From positions 62,001-126,000 of the forward strand of contig DAOUJG010000031.1 of the NCBI GenBank assembly GCA_034423015.1: 64,000 nucleotides of DNA, given 5' to 3'. Positions 1 to 9,151 of this stretch are shown here, one piece after another. Made by a program: the position numbers and the translations under genes. The notes beneath the pieces were generated by a model. It was not told the origin of the DNA. It made no database searches and worked only from the letters and a program-made list of their open reading frames with translations. How positions within the stretch are numbered: the first letter of the stretch is position 1; every line of letters starts with the position of its first letter. This DNA is from JAGWBJ01 sp034423015 (GTDB taxonomy: Bacteria; Chloroflexota; Dehalococcoidia; Lucifugimonadales; JAGWBF01).

Positions 1-1201
1 CGGGGGGCGAGTCTACCCGAGCGGTGTGTACCCGCCCGGCGGCCTGGACCTCCACGACCGCGGGCCAGGTGGACGGATGCCGGGCGCGGTGGGCGTCGAG
101 CTCGGGGTCCCCCTGCAGGGTCACACGGTCCAGGACTCGTCGCACGGCCGGGTCCCTGACGGTATCCATGTTCACGTCGTCCAAAGTGTAGCGCCCGCGG
201 GCCAGGGCCACGGCGACCAGGTACTGGATGCTGCCCTGGCCGTCCAGCTCGGACCTGGGCGCGGGCTTGTCCGCGGACGCCAGGCTTTCCGCGAAGGTCT
301 TCACCGTCACCGCATCTATGGCCTGGGGGTCGATGCCGTGGCGTTCCCGCAACTCGAGGGCCCCCGCGATGGGGCTGTGGGTGGGCCTGGAGGAGGGGAA
401 CAGCTTGATGCCGACGATGGGCATGACGTAGTCGGAGCCCAGGCCGTCGGTGATCCCGGACACGTCCGCGGCGTCCGAGTGCATGGCGCAGAACCCGAGG
501 GGGCCCTCGAAGATGTCGTCGGCGCCGGGGAACCCGCTCCGAGCCATGAGAGCGGCGGTGACTCCCAGGTGGGCGGCGCGCCCTCCGTTGATGGCCGTGA
601 GATAGCGCCAGGCCGGGTGGCTGCTCTGCATGATGCCCGCGGCCTGGAGGCCCGCGATGCCCAGGGCGTGGGCCGTCTGGCCCTCGTCCAGCCCCAGCAG
701 CCGGGCGGAGGCGGCCGAGGCCCCGAAGCTGCCGATGGTGGCGGTGGGATGGTACCCCCGGTTGGCGTGGGACGGGGAGACGGCGCGAGCGATGCGCACC
801 CCCGTCTCGTAGGCCACGGCCACGGCGGCCAGCAGGTCCCGGCCCGAGCACGGGTGGCGCTCCAGGAGGGCGAGGGTGGAGCCGACGGCCCCCGGCGCGG
901 AGTGGAAGAAGGCCTCTTCGAGAGTGTCCTCCAGCTCCAGGGCACGCATGAGGGTCCCGTTGCCCAGGGCCGCCTGAAGCCTGCTGGCCCTGAGGCGGGT
1001 CCCGACCACCGTGGCCTCGGGGGCCCCACTCGACTCGCCCAGAAAGGCCTGTACAGCCCGTCCCTGGGCGGTGGTTGTCCCCCCTATGGCGAGCCCCAGG
1101 GTGTCGATCAGGAAGCGCTTGGCCGCGGCCACCACCTGGCTGGGCAGGTCCTCGTACTCGGTGTCCACGATGAACCGGGCGAGCTCCTGGCTGATGGTCA
1201 T
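1..1201 (-). CDS. MmgE/PrpD family protein (2-methylcitrate dehydratase-like), 3' end outside window
   Basis: About 400 residues are readable from ATG at 1201 and the frame is still open at the window edge. The protein opens with the family's helical start (MTISQELARFIV), followed by DTLGLAIGG, ALELED and a long alanine/glycine-rich helical domain, then the FPSSRPTHSPIAGALELRE segment typical of MmgE/PrpD. Known members dehydrate 2-methylcitrate or isomerise and dehydrate related carboxylic acids such as cis-aconitate. The substrate here cannot be told. A GGAG sits just before the ATG. It is transcribed divergently from the DinB-like gene. No citrate synthase or lyase partner is visible, so a propionate pathway is not supported by context. 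Confidence 0.85.
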   Translation of the reverse strand, partial: MTISQELARFIVDTEYEDLPSQVVAAAKRFLIDTLGLAIGGTTTAQGRAVQAFLGESSGAPEATVVGTRLRASRLQAALGNGTLMRALELEDTLEEAFFHSAPGAVGSTLALLERHPCSGRDLLAAVAVAYETGVRIARAVSPSHANRGYHPTATIGSFGASAASARLLGLDEGQTAHALGIAGLQAAGIMQSSHPAWRYLTAINGGRAAHLGVTAALMARSGFPGADDIFEGPLGFCAMHSDAADVSGITDGLGSDYVMPIVGIKLFPSSRPTHSPIAGALELRERHGIDPQAIDAVTVKTFAESLASADKPAPRSELDGQGSIQYLVAVALARGRYTLDDVNMDTVRDPAVRRVLDRVTLQGDPELDAHRARHPSTWPAVVEVQAAGRVHTARVDSPP

Positions 1202-1248
1202 CTCCGGCCCCCTTCTCGGCCCCTTACTCAGCCCCGGGCCGTGGTCGC

Positions 1249-1278
1249 AGTATAGTGAGAGCCAGCGCCCGCCCGCAA
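1249..1278 (-). promoter_or_regulatory. candidate promoter of the MmgE/PrpD gene
   Basis: On the minus strand TATACT (1254-1249) is preceded after 18 nt by TTGCGG (1278-1273). It lies about 48 nt upstream of the ATG at 1201. The -10 is strong and the -35 only partial. Confidence 0.45.
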
Positions 1279-1306
1279 CCTGGCGGCAGGCGCCGCAGAC
1301 CCTCGG

Positions 1307-1335
1307 TTGACCTCCATCCCGGCATCCTGTAGTCT
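1307..1335 (+). promoter_or_regulatory. sigma-70-type promoter of the DinB-like gene
   Basis: TTGACC (1307-1312), a 17-nt spacer, then TAGTCT (1330-1335), 27 nt before the ATG at 1363. It matches the promoter form seen before several other genes in the window. Confidence 0.6.
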
Positions 1336-1362
1336 TGCCTCATCCTCGGATGGGAGGCCGCC

Positions 1363-2034
1363 ATGTCCAGCCCGCCCAGCCCCGATAAACGCGACGATGC
1401 CCCGGGGACCTCGCTGTTCCCACAGTTCGCCGGCCTGAGGGACCTGGTGGAGCCGGAGGTCCGGGGCCTCACCGACGCCCAGCTGGACTGGTCGTCGGAC
1501 CGCTGGGAGTGGAGCCGCTGGAGCATACGCCAGCAGGTGGGCCACATAGCCAACGTGGTCCCCTCCTGGCTGCTGGGCCGCTGGCGGGACCAGCTCTTCC
1601 CCGGGGGGGTCGCGGCCCTGGGGCCGGCGGCGGAGTACGTCTCGTCGCCCAACGGGTCGTGGCTGGACGAGGCCACCTACCCGACCATGGATGACCTGCT
1701 CCAGGCCATCGGGCGAGGCTCCGACCTGGCAGGCCACGTCCTTGCCGGGGAGACGGCCGGCTCTCTGAGGTCCAGGGAGGTACCCCGGCCCGACACGCCT
1801 CCCCACTGGCGCCAATTCATCGACGCCCATCCCACGGGGGTGCGCTACCACGAGTCCCAGGCCGACTTCACATACCTGACCCTGGAGGCCACCTTCCGGC
1901 ACCTGTACTACGAGGTGGTCACCCACCTGTACAACGTCCAACGGCTCAAGCGGGCCCAGGGCCTGACCGCCGTCGTGGAGCTGCCCAACGAGGGGTACTG
2001 GACCCTCCCGGACTGGGACCGCAGCGAGCCCTGA
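1363..2034 (+). CDS. DinB/YfiT-like putative metal-dependent protein
   Basis: A 223-residue protein of the DinB four-helix bundle superfamily. It has the early helix WSIRQQVGHIANV with a candidate metal-binding His (about residue 64) and a late helix RHLYYEVVTHLYNVQRLK carrying two more histidines near residues 187-195. Superfamily members bind a metal through three histidines and include thiol-dependent transferases and uncharacterised stress proteins. The precise reaction is not predictable. GGAGG lies 6 nt upstream of the ATG. It is a single gene with its own promoter, followed by a separately promoted acyl-CoA ligase. Confidence 0.7.
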   Translation: MSSPPSPDKRDDAPGTSLFPQFAGLRDLVEPEVRGLTDAQLDWSSDRWEWSRWSIRQQVGHIANVVPSWLLGRWRDQLFPGGVAALGPAAEYVSSPNGSWLDEATYPTMDDLLQAIGRGSDLAGHVLAGETAGSLRSREVPRPDTPPHWRQFIDAHPTGVRYHESQADFTYLTLEATFRHLYYEVVTHLYNVQRLKRAQGLTAVVELPNEGYWTLPDWDRSEP

Positions 2035-2041
2035 CACCCCC

Positions 2042-2070
2042 TTGACTGGCCTTCGGCGCGGCAATAGGAT
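2042..2070 (+). promoter_or_regulatory. promoter of the acyl-CoA ligase / CocE pair
   Basis: TTGACT (2042-2047), 17-nt spacer, TAGGAT (2065-2070), 36 nt before the start codon at 2107. Confidence 0.65.
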
Positions 2071-2106
2071 GAGCCGGTAGCCCCAAACCCCGCCGCGGAG
2101 GTCGCT

Positions 2107-3711
2107 ATGACCAAGGGAGTATCCTTCTATCCCCTGACGCCCCTGACGTTCCTGGAGAGGAGCGCCGACGTATACCCCGACAAGCCCGCCGTGGTCTACG
2201 GAGATACCACCTACAGCTACTCGGAGTTTCGCCAAAGGGTCAACAGGCTCGCGGGGGCCCTGAAAGCCGCCGGGGTGGAGAAGGGGGACCGGGTCGCCTT
2301 TCTCGTGCCCAACGTGCCGCCCATGCTGGAGGGGCACTACGGGCCCATGCGTCTCGGCGCGGTACTCGTGGCCATCAACATCCGCCTGTCGCCCCGGGAG
2401 GTGAGGCACATCCTGAACCACTCGGGGGCGAAGGCGCTGGTGTTCGACTCGGAGCTCGCGCCCACGGTCCGCGAGGCGCTGGAGGGCGTCGAGGGAGTGT
2501 CCACCATCGTGCAGGTCGTGGACGCGGCGCCCAAGGCGGAGGACATCCCCGGACCGGACTACGAGTCGTTCCTGGACTCAGCGCCGGAAGGGGCGCACTT
2601 CGTCGACCCGGAGTCTGAGCTGGACACCATCGCCATCAACTACACGTCGGGCACGACGGGGCTGCCCAAGGGAGTCGAGTACCACTCCCGCGGCGCGTAC
2701 CTGAACGCCCTGGGAGAGGTGATGGAGGCGGGGCTCACCTGGAGGAGCACCTACCTGTGGACCCTGCCCATGTTCCACTGCAACGGCTGGTGCTTCACGT
2801 GGGGGGTGACGGCCATGGGAGCGACCCACGTCTGCCTGAGACGCGTGGACCCGGTGGAGATATACCGGCTGATCGGGGAGAGGGGCGTCACCCACATGTG
2901 CTGCGCCCCCACGGTACTGACGTCCATGTACTCGTCGCCCGCGGCCGATGGCCAGGACCTGTCGGGGCTGACCATAACCACGGCGGGGGCGCCCCCGGCC
3001 CCCCAGGTGCTCCGCACCATGGAGGCGATGGGCGCCCAGGTGCTCCACGGCTACGGCCTCACCGAGACCTACGGGCCCCACACGGTCTGCGCCATCCAGC
3101 CCGGCTGGGAGCGGCTGACCCCCGAGGAGCGGGCCCTGCTCGTGGCCAGGCAGGGAGTGCCGTTCATCATGACGGCCCCGGGACTGCGCGTCGTCGACGA
3201 GGAGATGCGGGACGTGCCCAACGACGCCGAGACCATGGGCGAGGTGGTGATGAGCGGGAACAACGTTATGTCCGGCTACTTCAACGACCCCGCCGCCACC
3301 AGCGAGGCGTTCCGGGGCGGCTGGTTCCACTCGGGGGACATGGGGGTCCGCCACCCGGACGGCTACATCGAGCTGAGAGACCGGTCGAAGGACGTGATCA
3401 TCTCCGGCGGGGAGAACATCTCCAGCCAGGAGGTGGAGAAGGTGATAATGGAGCACCCGGGCGTGCTGGAGGTCACCGTGGTCGGGGTCCCCGACGACCG
3501 TTGGGGCGAGGTGCCCAAGGCCTTCGTCACGGCGGCGCCCGGCGCCCAGGTCTCCGGCGACGAGATCATAGCGTTCACCCGGGACCGCATCGCCCACTTC
3601 AAGGCCCCCAAGCACGTGGAGTTCGGGGACCTGCCCAAGACTGCCACCGGGAAGATCCAGAAATACGTCCTGCGCGAGAAGGAGTGGCAGGGGCGGGAGA
3701 GGCGCATCTAG
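2107..3711 (+). CDS. AMP-forming acyl-CoA synthetase (fatty-acid--CoA ligase-like)
   Basis: A complete 534-residue ANL-superfamily enzyme that activates a carboxylic acid with ATP and CoA through an acyl-adenylate. Motifs in order: phosphate loop YTSGTTGLPKG (about 178-188), GYGLTETYGP (about 315), GWFHSGDMG (about 404), hinge and A8 loop RSKDVIISGGENISSQEVE (about 425-443) and the catalytic lysine in PKTATGKIQK (about 511-520). Length and motifs fit medium- or long-chain ligases, but the acyl pocket cannot be read. GGAGG lies 6 nt before the ATG. The CocE-type hydrolase follows 49 nt downstream and may be cotranscribed. Confidence 0.9.
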   Translation: MTKGVSFYPLTPLTFLERSADVYPDKPAVVYGDTTYSYSEFRQRVNRLAGALKAAGVEKGDRVAFLVPNVPPMLEGHYGPMRLGAVLVAINIRLSPREVRHILNHSGAKALVFDSELAPTVREALEGVEGVSTIVQVVDAAPKAEDIPGPDYESFLDSAPEGAHFVDPESELDTIAINYTSGTTGLPKGVEYHSRGAYLNALGEVMEAGLTWRSTYLWTLPMFHCNGWCFTWGVTAMGATHVCLRRVDPVEIYRLIGERGVTHMCCAPTVLTSMYSSPAADGQDLSGLTITTAGAPPAPQVLRTMEAMGAQVLHGYGLTETYGPHTVCAIQPGWERLTPEERALLVARQGVPFIMTAPGLRVVDEEMRDVPNDAETMGEVVMSGNNVMSGYFNDPAATSEAFRGGWFHSGDMGVRHPDGYIELRDRSKDVIISGGENISSQEVEKVIMEHPGVLEVTVVGVPDDRWGEVPKAFVTAAPGAQVSGDEIIAFTRDRIAHFKAPKHVEFGDLPKTATGKIQKYVLREKEWQGRERRI

Positions 3712-3760
3712 AGGTCCGGGGAGTCGCCCGGGGCCACAGGAGCTTACCAGGAGGCCGTCC

Positions 3761-5458
3761 ATGTCCCGCAGCGCGTTCCTGCCCGAGGGCGTAGAGGTCC
3801 AATACAACGTCATGGTCCCCATGAGGGACGGGGTCCGCCTGTCGGCGGACATATATTTCCCCAGGCGGGGCGGCGGGCCCTACCCGGTGATACTGACCAG
3901 GACGCCCTACGACAACATGACGGACCTTCTGGTGGACAACGGGTACTTCTACGCCCAGCACGGGTACGTGCACGTGGTCCAGGACGTTCGGGGCCGCAAC
4001 GATTCCGAGGGCGAGTTCTACCCGTGGGTCCACGAGTTCGACGACGGCCACGACACCATCGAGTGGATCGGCGCCCAGGAGTGGTGCGACGGCAACGTGG
4101 GCATGACCGGGGCCTCCTACGTGGGCAACGTCCAGTGGCAGGCGGCCGTGGGAGGCAGCCGCTACCTGAAGACCATCATCCCCCGGGTGATCGGCAACAA
4201 CCTGTACGAGTCGCCCCACTACCAGGGCGGGGCATTTCAGCTTGGGTGGACCGCGACGTGGTCCTACAGGATGTCGGGGAGAGTCGCCCAGAGGATCGAC
4301 CAGTACAACTGGGAGCACGTCTTCAGCCACCTGCCGCTGAAGGAGCTGGACAAGGCCGGCGGCAAGGACCTGCAGTACATCCGCGACTGGGTCTCCCACC
4401 CGGACTACGACGACTACTGGAGGTCGCTGGCCGTGGAGGAGCGGTACCAGGACGTGACGGTCCCCGTGTTCCAGATCGGGGGCTGGTACGACTTCTTCAC
4501 CGCGGGCACGCTCCTCAACTTTGCCGGCATGGTGGAGAGGGGCGGGTCCGAAGCGGCCCGCTCCAACCAGAAGACCATCATGGGGCCGTGGGTCCACCAG
4601 GCCAGCACCCTGACCCACGCCGGAGAGGTGGACTTCGGGAAGGACTCCATGATAGACCTGCGGGCCATGGAGCTCCGGTGGTTCGACCGCTGGCTGAAGG
4701 GCGACCGCAACGGCATCGACGAGGAGCCGCCCCTGCGCATCTTCGTCATGGGAGCCAACCGATGGCGCGACGAGCATGAGTGGCCCCTGGCCCGCACCAT
4801 CTACGTGCCCTACTACCTGGACAGCCACGGCTCGGCCAACTCCCTGTCGGGGGACGGGAGCCTGGGCCCCCACGGCCCCGGGAGCGGGGCCCCGGACCAC
4901 TACACCTACGACCCGACCTTCCCGACGCCGACCCGGGGAGGCTGCAACTGCTGTAACCCCGAGATCGTCGCCTGGGGAGCCTACGACCAGAGGCCCGTAG
5001 AGGCCCGCCACGACGGGCTGGTATACACGTCGGAGCCCCTCAACGAGGACCTGGAGGTGACGGGGCCCGTGGTTGTGAAGCTGTACGCCAGCACCGACTG
5101 CCCCGACACGGACTTCACCGCCAAGCTGGTGGACGTGCACCCCGACGGCTACGCGGTGAACCTGTGCGACGGCATCGTGCGAGGCCGCTACCGGCAGTCC
5201 ACCAGCCGCCAGGAGCTCCTGGAGCCGGGCAGGGTGTACGAGCTCACCATCGACCTGTGGCCCACCAGCAACGTCTTCCTGCGGGGACACCGGGTGCGGG
5301 TGGACATCGCAAGCTCCAACTTCCCCCGTTTCGACCGCAACCCCAACACGGGGCACGCCTTCGGCCAGGACACGGAGCTCAGGGTCGCCCACCAGACCGT
5401 GTACCACGACGCCGAGCACCCATCCCACATCCTGCTGCCGGTGATACCCGCGGCGTAG
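3761..5458 (+). CDS. CocE/NonD family serine hydrolase (X-Pro dipeptidyl-peptidase S15-like)
   Basis: A 565-residue protein with the N-terminal hallmark MVPMRDGVRLSADIYFP and the nucleophile elbow GASYVGN (Ser about 119). The acid and His of the triad are in GGWYDFF (Asp about 243) and GPWVH (His about 278). The C-terminal half is the jelly-roll domain shared by cocaine esterase and X-Pro peptidases (LDVTGPVV-like strand, RGRYR, VRVDIASSNFPRFDRN). No signal peptide, so cytoplasmic. The family hydrolyses esters, amides or acylated antibiotics; the substrate is unknown. A short N-terminal fragment of the same family lies at 20741-20818. Confidence 0.88.
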   Translation: MSRSAFLPEGVEVQYNVMVPMRDGVRLSADIYFPRRGGGPYPVILTRTPYDNMTDLLVDNGYFYAQHGYVHVVQDVRGRNDSEGEFYPWVHEFDDGHDTIEWIGAQEWCDGNVGMTGASYVGNVQWQAAVGGSRYLKTIIPRVIGNNLYESPHYQGGAFQLGWTATWSYRMSGRVAQRIDQYNWEHVFSHLPLKELDKAGGKDLQYIRDWVSHPDYDDYWRSLAVEERYQDVTVPVFQIGGWYDFFTAGTLLNFAGMVERGGSEAARSNQKTIMGPWVHQASTLTHAGEVDFGKDSMIDLRAMELRWFDRWLKGDRNGIDEEPPLRIFVMGANRWRDEHEWPLARTIYVPYYLDSHGSANSLSGDGSLGPHGPGSGAPDHYTYDPTFPTPTRGGCNCCNPEIVAWGAYDQRPVEARHDGLVYTSEPLNEDLEVTGPVVVKLYASTDCPDTDFTAKLVDVHPDGYAVNLCDGIVRGRYRQSTSRQELLEPGRVYELTIDLWPTSNVFLRGHRVRVDIASSNFPRFDRNPNTGHAFGQDTELRVAHQTVYHDAEHPSHILLPVIPAA

Positions 5459-5550
5459 TACCGGGCGGTGGTGTGCGCGAGACGCCTGGCTATGCCGCTT
5501 CCCTCCCCTGGGTCTAGGCCTTCGCTGGAGAGACGGGCTGAGGGATGCGG

Positions 5551-7149
5551 TTACGGGTCGATGAGGACGCCGGGGTTCAGGACGCCGCGGGGGTCCAGGG
5601 CCCGCTTGGCAGCCCGGAGGGCGGCCGCGAATGGCTCGGGCCTCTGCCGGTCGTACCAGGGCCGGTGGAGGCGTCCCACGGCGTGGTGGTGGGTGATGGT
5701 GCCCCCGGCGTCCATGATGGCCTCCGACGCTGCGTGCTTGATCTCGGCGTGCTGGTCCAGCCATGAGCCCGGCTTCGGCGGGCCCTCGAAGGAGTAGTAG
5801 GGCGCCGGGCCGTCGGTGTAGACGTGGGTGAAACGGCAGCTCACGGTCCCGCCCCCGCACACCTCCTCCAGGGCCTTCGTCACCCGGGACCGCACCTGGG
5901 CGTCGAACTCGGGCCACCGGTCCCACGTTATGGCCGTCTCGAAGGTGCCGACGACCATCCCCAGGCCGGCCGCCACTCCCAGGTGGGTTGGGATGAAGGC
6001 GTTCCGCCAGGCCCCCACCGCGCCTCCACGGCCCGTGGGCCGGCCCGTGCCGTCGGAGACCACGATGTCCGCGTCGTCCACGCTGCCTGAGCACTCCCTG
6101 GCGATGTCTACGGCGACGCTCATGGGCCACTCCTGGGGGACCTCGCCGGACTCGAAGCCGACGATCAGCAGCGCGGTCTTGCCGTCCAGTCCGGCGCTCG
6201 TGCCGGCCAGGTCCGGGTCCAGCAGGCGCAGGTTGGCGGGCCACAGCTTGGTCTGAACGATGCGCCGGACGGCCTCGTAGCCCTGCTCCCAGGAGGGGAA
6301 GGCGACCCCCGCGGTGGCCCGGTACCTGGGACGCTCCTGGACCCGCATCCATGCCTCGGTGATGATCCCCAGGATGCCCTCGCTGCCCAGGGCCAGGCGG
6401 TCGGGGCTGGGACCCGCGCCGCTGCCCGGCAGGCGCCTGGACTCCCACCAGCCCGCGGGGGTGAGCATCCGGACCGACTCCACCAGGTCGTCGATGTGCG
6501 TGTCCTTGGTGGCGTAGTGCCCTCCCGAGCGGGTCGCTATCCAGCCGCCCAGGGTGGAGGAGGTGAAGCTCTGGGGGAAGTGACGAAGGGTGAGGCCGTG
6601 GGGCCGAAGCTGGTCCTCCAGGGCCGGGCCGTACGCCCCCGCCTGGATGCGGGCCGCCCTGGACACCCGGTCGACCTCCAGGACCCGGTCGAAGCCGTCC
6701 ATGTCGATGGAGACGATGCCGTCGTACCCCTCGGGGGGCGTGACGCCGTCCACGACGGAGGAGCCGCCGCCGTAGGGGACGACCGCGTGGCCTCCCCTGG
6801 AGCACCAGTCCAGCACGGCCTCCAGCTCATCCTCGGTGCGTGGATGGGCCACCACGTCGGGCGGGTTGGGGAACCGTCCCAGGAGGGCCTGCTCCCGGTA
6901 GCCGCCGTGGGAGTGGAGGGCGCGCTCGTAGGTGTCCTGGAAGCAGAACCCGGCGATGGCGTCGGGCGGTGTCACCCGCGGCGGTCTGAGCCGTAGGTCC
7001 TCCAGCCGGGGCTTGGGCGGCGGCTGCACGTCGACGCCAAGCCGGGCCGACATCTCCCGCGCGTGGGCGCGGCGCTGCTCCTCGGTGGGCTCCTCTGACT
7101 CATACCCGTACATCCAGACACTGCGCCGGGGCTTTTGGACCGTCTGCAT
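5551..7149 (-). CDS. FAD-binding oxidase of the alkyldihydroxyacetonephosphate synthase type
   Basis: A 532-residue VAO/PCMH-fold flavoprotein. The FAD-binding loop VVPYGGGSSVVDGV lies near residues 118-132, SSTLGGWIATRSGG follows, and the C-terminal THHHAVGRLHRPWY (His about 486) matches the catalytic His region of alkylglycerone-phosphate synthases. It ends with DPRGVLNPGVL. Relatives swap an acyl for an alkyl chain in ether lipid synthesis or oxidise 2-hydroxy acids; which applies is uncertain. The frame is open 15 codons further upstream, but GAGGAG sits 9 nt before the ATG at 7149 and a TATAAT at 7189-7184 lies in the extra part, so this start is preferred. Confidence 0.82.
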   Translation of the reverse strand: MQTVQKPRRSVWMYGYESEEPTEEQRRAHAREMSARLGVDVQPPPKPRLEDLRLRPPRVTPPDAIAGFCFQDTYERALHSHGGYREQALLGRFPNPPDVVAHPRTEDELEAVLDWCSRGGHAVVPYGGGSSVVDGVTPPEGYDGIVSIDMDGFDRVLEVDRVSRAARIQAGAYGPALEDQLRPHGLTLRHFPQSFTSSTLGGWIATRSGGHYATKDTHIDDLVESVRMLTPAGWWESRRLPGSGAGPSPDRLALGSEGILGIITEAWMRVQERPRYRATAGVAFPSWEQGYEAVRRIVQTKLWPANLRLLDPDLAGTSAGLDGKTALLIVGFESGEVPQEWPMSVAVDIARECSGSVDDADIVVSDGTGRPTGRGGAVGAWRNAFIPTHLGVAAGLGMVVGTFETAITWDRWPEFDAQVRSRVTKALEEVCGGGTVSCRFTHVYTDGPAPYYSFEGPPKPGSWLDQHAEIKHAASEAIMDAGGTITHHHAVGRLHRPWYDRQRPEPFAAALRAAKRALDPRGVLNPGVLIDP

Positions 7150-7219
7150 CCCGTGGCTCCTCGAATCTTGCATCGCGGGCGGATTATACGGCATTCCCTG
7201 TCCGCGGGGCCATCCGTGG

Positions 7220-7819
7220 CTAGCCGCCCACGCCGAAGAACTCCATCACGCTGTCGACGCTGAAGGCGCAGGCGTAGGCGACCATAAGGAACTTCAGGAA
7301 GGTCCCCACCCATATCCACACCAGGAACCACTTGACGGGGTATCGGAGGACTCCGGCGGATATCCCGGCAAGGTCGAATATGGGGTTGGGAAGGACGGAC
7401 AGCAGGAAGAGGACCAGCCAACCCCTGCGCTTCATCCAGCCCTCTATGCGCTGGTAAATCCTCCCCTTGCCGGCTATCCCGCTCCCGCTGTAGCCCAGCA
7501 TGTATCCGGTGAGCTCCCCCACCGTGCCGGCGGCACCGGCCACCAGGGCCACCGTCAGCGGGTCGAGCTGCCACCCCCCGGCACAGACCGAGGCCATGCC
7601 GGGGACGGGTATGACCAGTCCGGCGCTGGCGAAGAAGGACAACGCGGCTATGGCGGGATAGCCGACCTGGTCCATGTCCAGGAGGTCTCTCAGCAGGAAG
7701 ACCGCGACGACTATCCCAACGACCACCACGAGGGCCGCGAGGCGCAGCGCCGCGCCCGCGCCCGGCCGCTTGCAGCCGGCCGAGGCCGTGGTCCCCATAC
7801 CCGGCGTTCCATCCGTCAC
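7220..7819 (-). CDS. VTT-domain (SNARE-associated/DedA-like) membrane protein
   Basis: About 199 residues with a basic N-terminus, a first membrane segment (LRLAALVVVVGIVVAVFLL) and the VTT core: FFASAGLVIPVPGM, GAAGTVGELTGYMLGY, a basic patch RIEGWMKRRGW, then LSVLPNPIFDLAGISAG and a last hydrophobic helix. The family comprises small polytopic inner-membrane proteins linked to lipid or ion transport, including bacterial DedA. Start is uncertain: GTG at 7819 lies directly below a TAGAAT box (7832-7827) and would give an almost leaderless message; ATG at 7798 is the alternative. Neither has a strong ribosome binding site. Confidence 0.75.
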   Translation of the reverse strand: MTDGTPGMGTTASAGCKRPGAGAALRLAALVVVVGIVVAVFLLRDLLDMDQVGYPAIAALSFFASAGLVIPVPGMASVCAGGWQLDPLTVALVAGAAGTVGELTGYMLGYSGSGIAGKGRIYQRIEGWMKRRGWLVLFLLSVLPNPIFDLAGISAGVLRYPVKWFLVWIWVGTFLKFLMVAYACAFSVDSVMEFFGVGG

Positions 7820-7941
7820 GAGTGAGATTCTACCATCCCCGGCAGTTTCGGTTGGGGAGCACAGGCGGGATCCCGGCATAGGGCCGTGGATAGGGATAGC
7901 GGCGTTCCCAAGGGCCGTCGGAGACGGCCGGCAAAACGAGC

Positions 7942-7964
7942 GGGCCCCGCTCATGGCGGGGCCC
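7942..7964 (-). terminator. hairpin terminator after the DUF1501 operon
   Basis: A perfect 9-bp GC stem (7942-7950 with 7956-7964) and 5-nt loop, followed on the minus strand by CTCGTTTT. It lies 30 nt past the stop of the DUF1501 gene. Confidence 0.55.
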
Positions 7965-7993
7965 ATCTACGTGGGGCTTCCGGCTACCGGGCG

Positions 7994-9133
7994 CTAGGCG
8001 GGTTCCCGGACGAAGTCCATCTGCTCGAACCCGCCCCTCACGATGGGCACCGGGTCCAGCCCCAGCCACGCGTCCAGTATGGAGGAGTAGGTGGACCGGA
8101 AGTCGTTGTTGAAGTGGAGGTCGCCCTCCAGATGGTCCCGCTCCTTCAGGGAGGGGTACTCTCCGTACAACCCGCCCTTGATGCCGCCGCCTATGACGAA
8201 GGCGCTGCCGCCGGAGCCGTGGTCGGTGCCGGTCCCGTTGTCCTGGATGCGGCGGCCGAACTCGGACCAGACCAGGATGAGGGTATCGTTCTCGCGGCCG
8301 TGCTCCTTCAGGTCGTCCCAGAAGTCGCTGACGGCGCTGGAGACATCCTGCCACAGCCGGGCGTGGGCCAGGGTCTCGGCGCTGTGGGTGTCGAAGCTGC
8401 CGTGCTGGGCGTAGTAGACCCTGGTGCCCAGGTCGGCGAACATCACCTGGGCCACGCCTCTCAGGCTCTGGGCGATGGGCGTGTCCGCGTACTCGACGCT
8501 GGACTTGTAGAGCCCCGGGGCTGTACGGAGGATGTCCGCCCCCTTCAGGGCGTCGCTGCCGCTCTGGCTCAGGGCCTGGGCCAGGACGTCCTTGCCGCCG
8601 TCGGGGCCGTACATGCGGCGGAAGGCCTCCAGGGACCTCTCGCGCACCACCTGGTCCACCACGTCGGGCAGGAGCCCGTAGGTCTCCAGGCTCCCCACCG
8701 AGGCCACCGGGACGCCCTTGCCCACCAGGGCCCTGGGCAAGCCCCTGCCGAAGTTCACGCCGGTCAGCACGTTCTCCGCCGCGGGGTCCAGGTCCCGGAT
8801 GGCGCCGGCCAGCCACCCCTCGGGCACCACCTGCTCCGGCTCCGCCGTGTACCAGATGTCCCTGGCCCGGAAGTGAGAACGGCTGGGATTGGCGTACCCG
8901 ATGCCGTTGACGATGGCCATGTTCCCCTCGTTCCACAGGTCCATCAGGGGCGCCAGGTTGGGATTGAGGCCCAGGTCCCGGTCTATCTTCAGCACCTGCT
9001 CCTGGGGTATGCCCACCCCCGACCGGTAGTCGTAGTACAGCCCGTCGCTGTAGGGTATCACCGTGTTCAGAGCGTCGTTGCCCCCGGCCAGCTCTATCAC
9101 CACCAGGTTACGGTCCCTCGCGTTCGCGCTCAT
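7994..9133 (-). CDS. DUF1501 family protein, without export signal
   Basis: A 379-residue member of the DUF1501 family (alkaline-phosphatase-like fold). Visible hallmarks are the start LVVIELAGGNDALNTVIPY, SRSHFRARDIW, GSFDTHSAET, and WSEFGRR followed by GTDHGSGG. Known DUF1501 proteins usually start with a twin-arginine signal. This one begins at the first core strand (MSANARDRNLVVIELAGG), so it appears cytoplasmic. An AAGGA precedes the ATG at 9133. It is the last gene of a DUF1800-NHL-DUF1501 operon. Function is not established in the family. Confidence 0.88.
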   Translation of the reverse strand: MSANARDRNLVVIELAGGNDALNTVIPYSDGLYYDYRSGVGIPQEQVLKIDRDLGLNPNLAPLMDLWNEGNMAIVNGIGYANPSRSHFRARDIWYTAEPEQVVPEGWLAGAIRDLDPAAENVLTGVNFGRGLPRALVGKGVPVASVGSLETYGLLPDVVDQVVRERSLEAFRRMYGPDGGKDVLAQALSQSGSDALKGADILRTAPGLYKSSVEYADTPIAQSLRGVAQVMFADLGTRVYYAQHGSFDTHSAETLAHARLWQDVSSAVSDFWDDLKEHGRENDTLILVWSEFGRRIQDNGTGTDHGSGGSAFVIGGGIKGGLYGEYPSLKERDHLEGDLHFNNDFRSTYSSILDAWLGLDPVPIVRGGFEQMDFVREPA

Positions 9134-9151
9134 ACGGCCTGTCCTTTCAGC

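Noticed and set aside
26..1255. Plus-strand open frame of 409 codons at the left edge
   Set aside because: The opposite strand encodes a clear MmgE/PrpD protein over the same bases.
3599..6805. Minus-strand open frame of 1068 codons
   Set aside because: Overlaps the CocE hydrolase antisense and the AGPS-like gene in another frame; no domain.
7184..7189. TATAAT on the minus strand as a firm promoter of the AGPS-like gene
   Set aside because: No acceptable -35 at 16-18 nt; kept only as supporting evidence for the later start codon.
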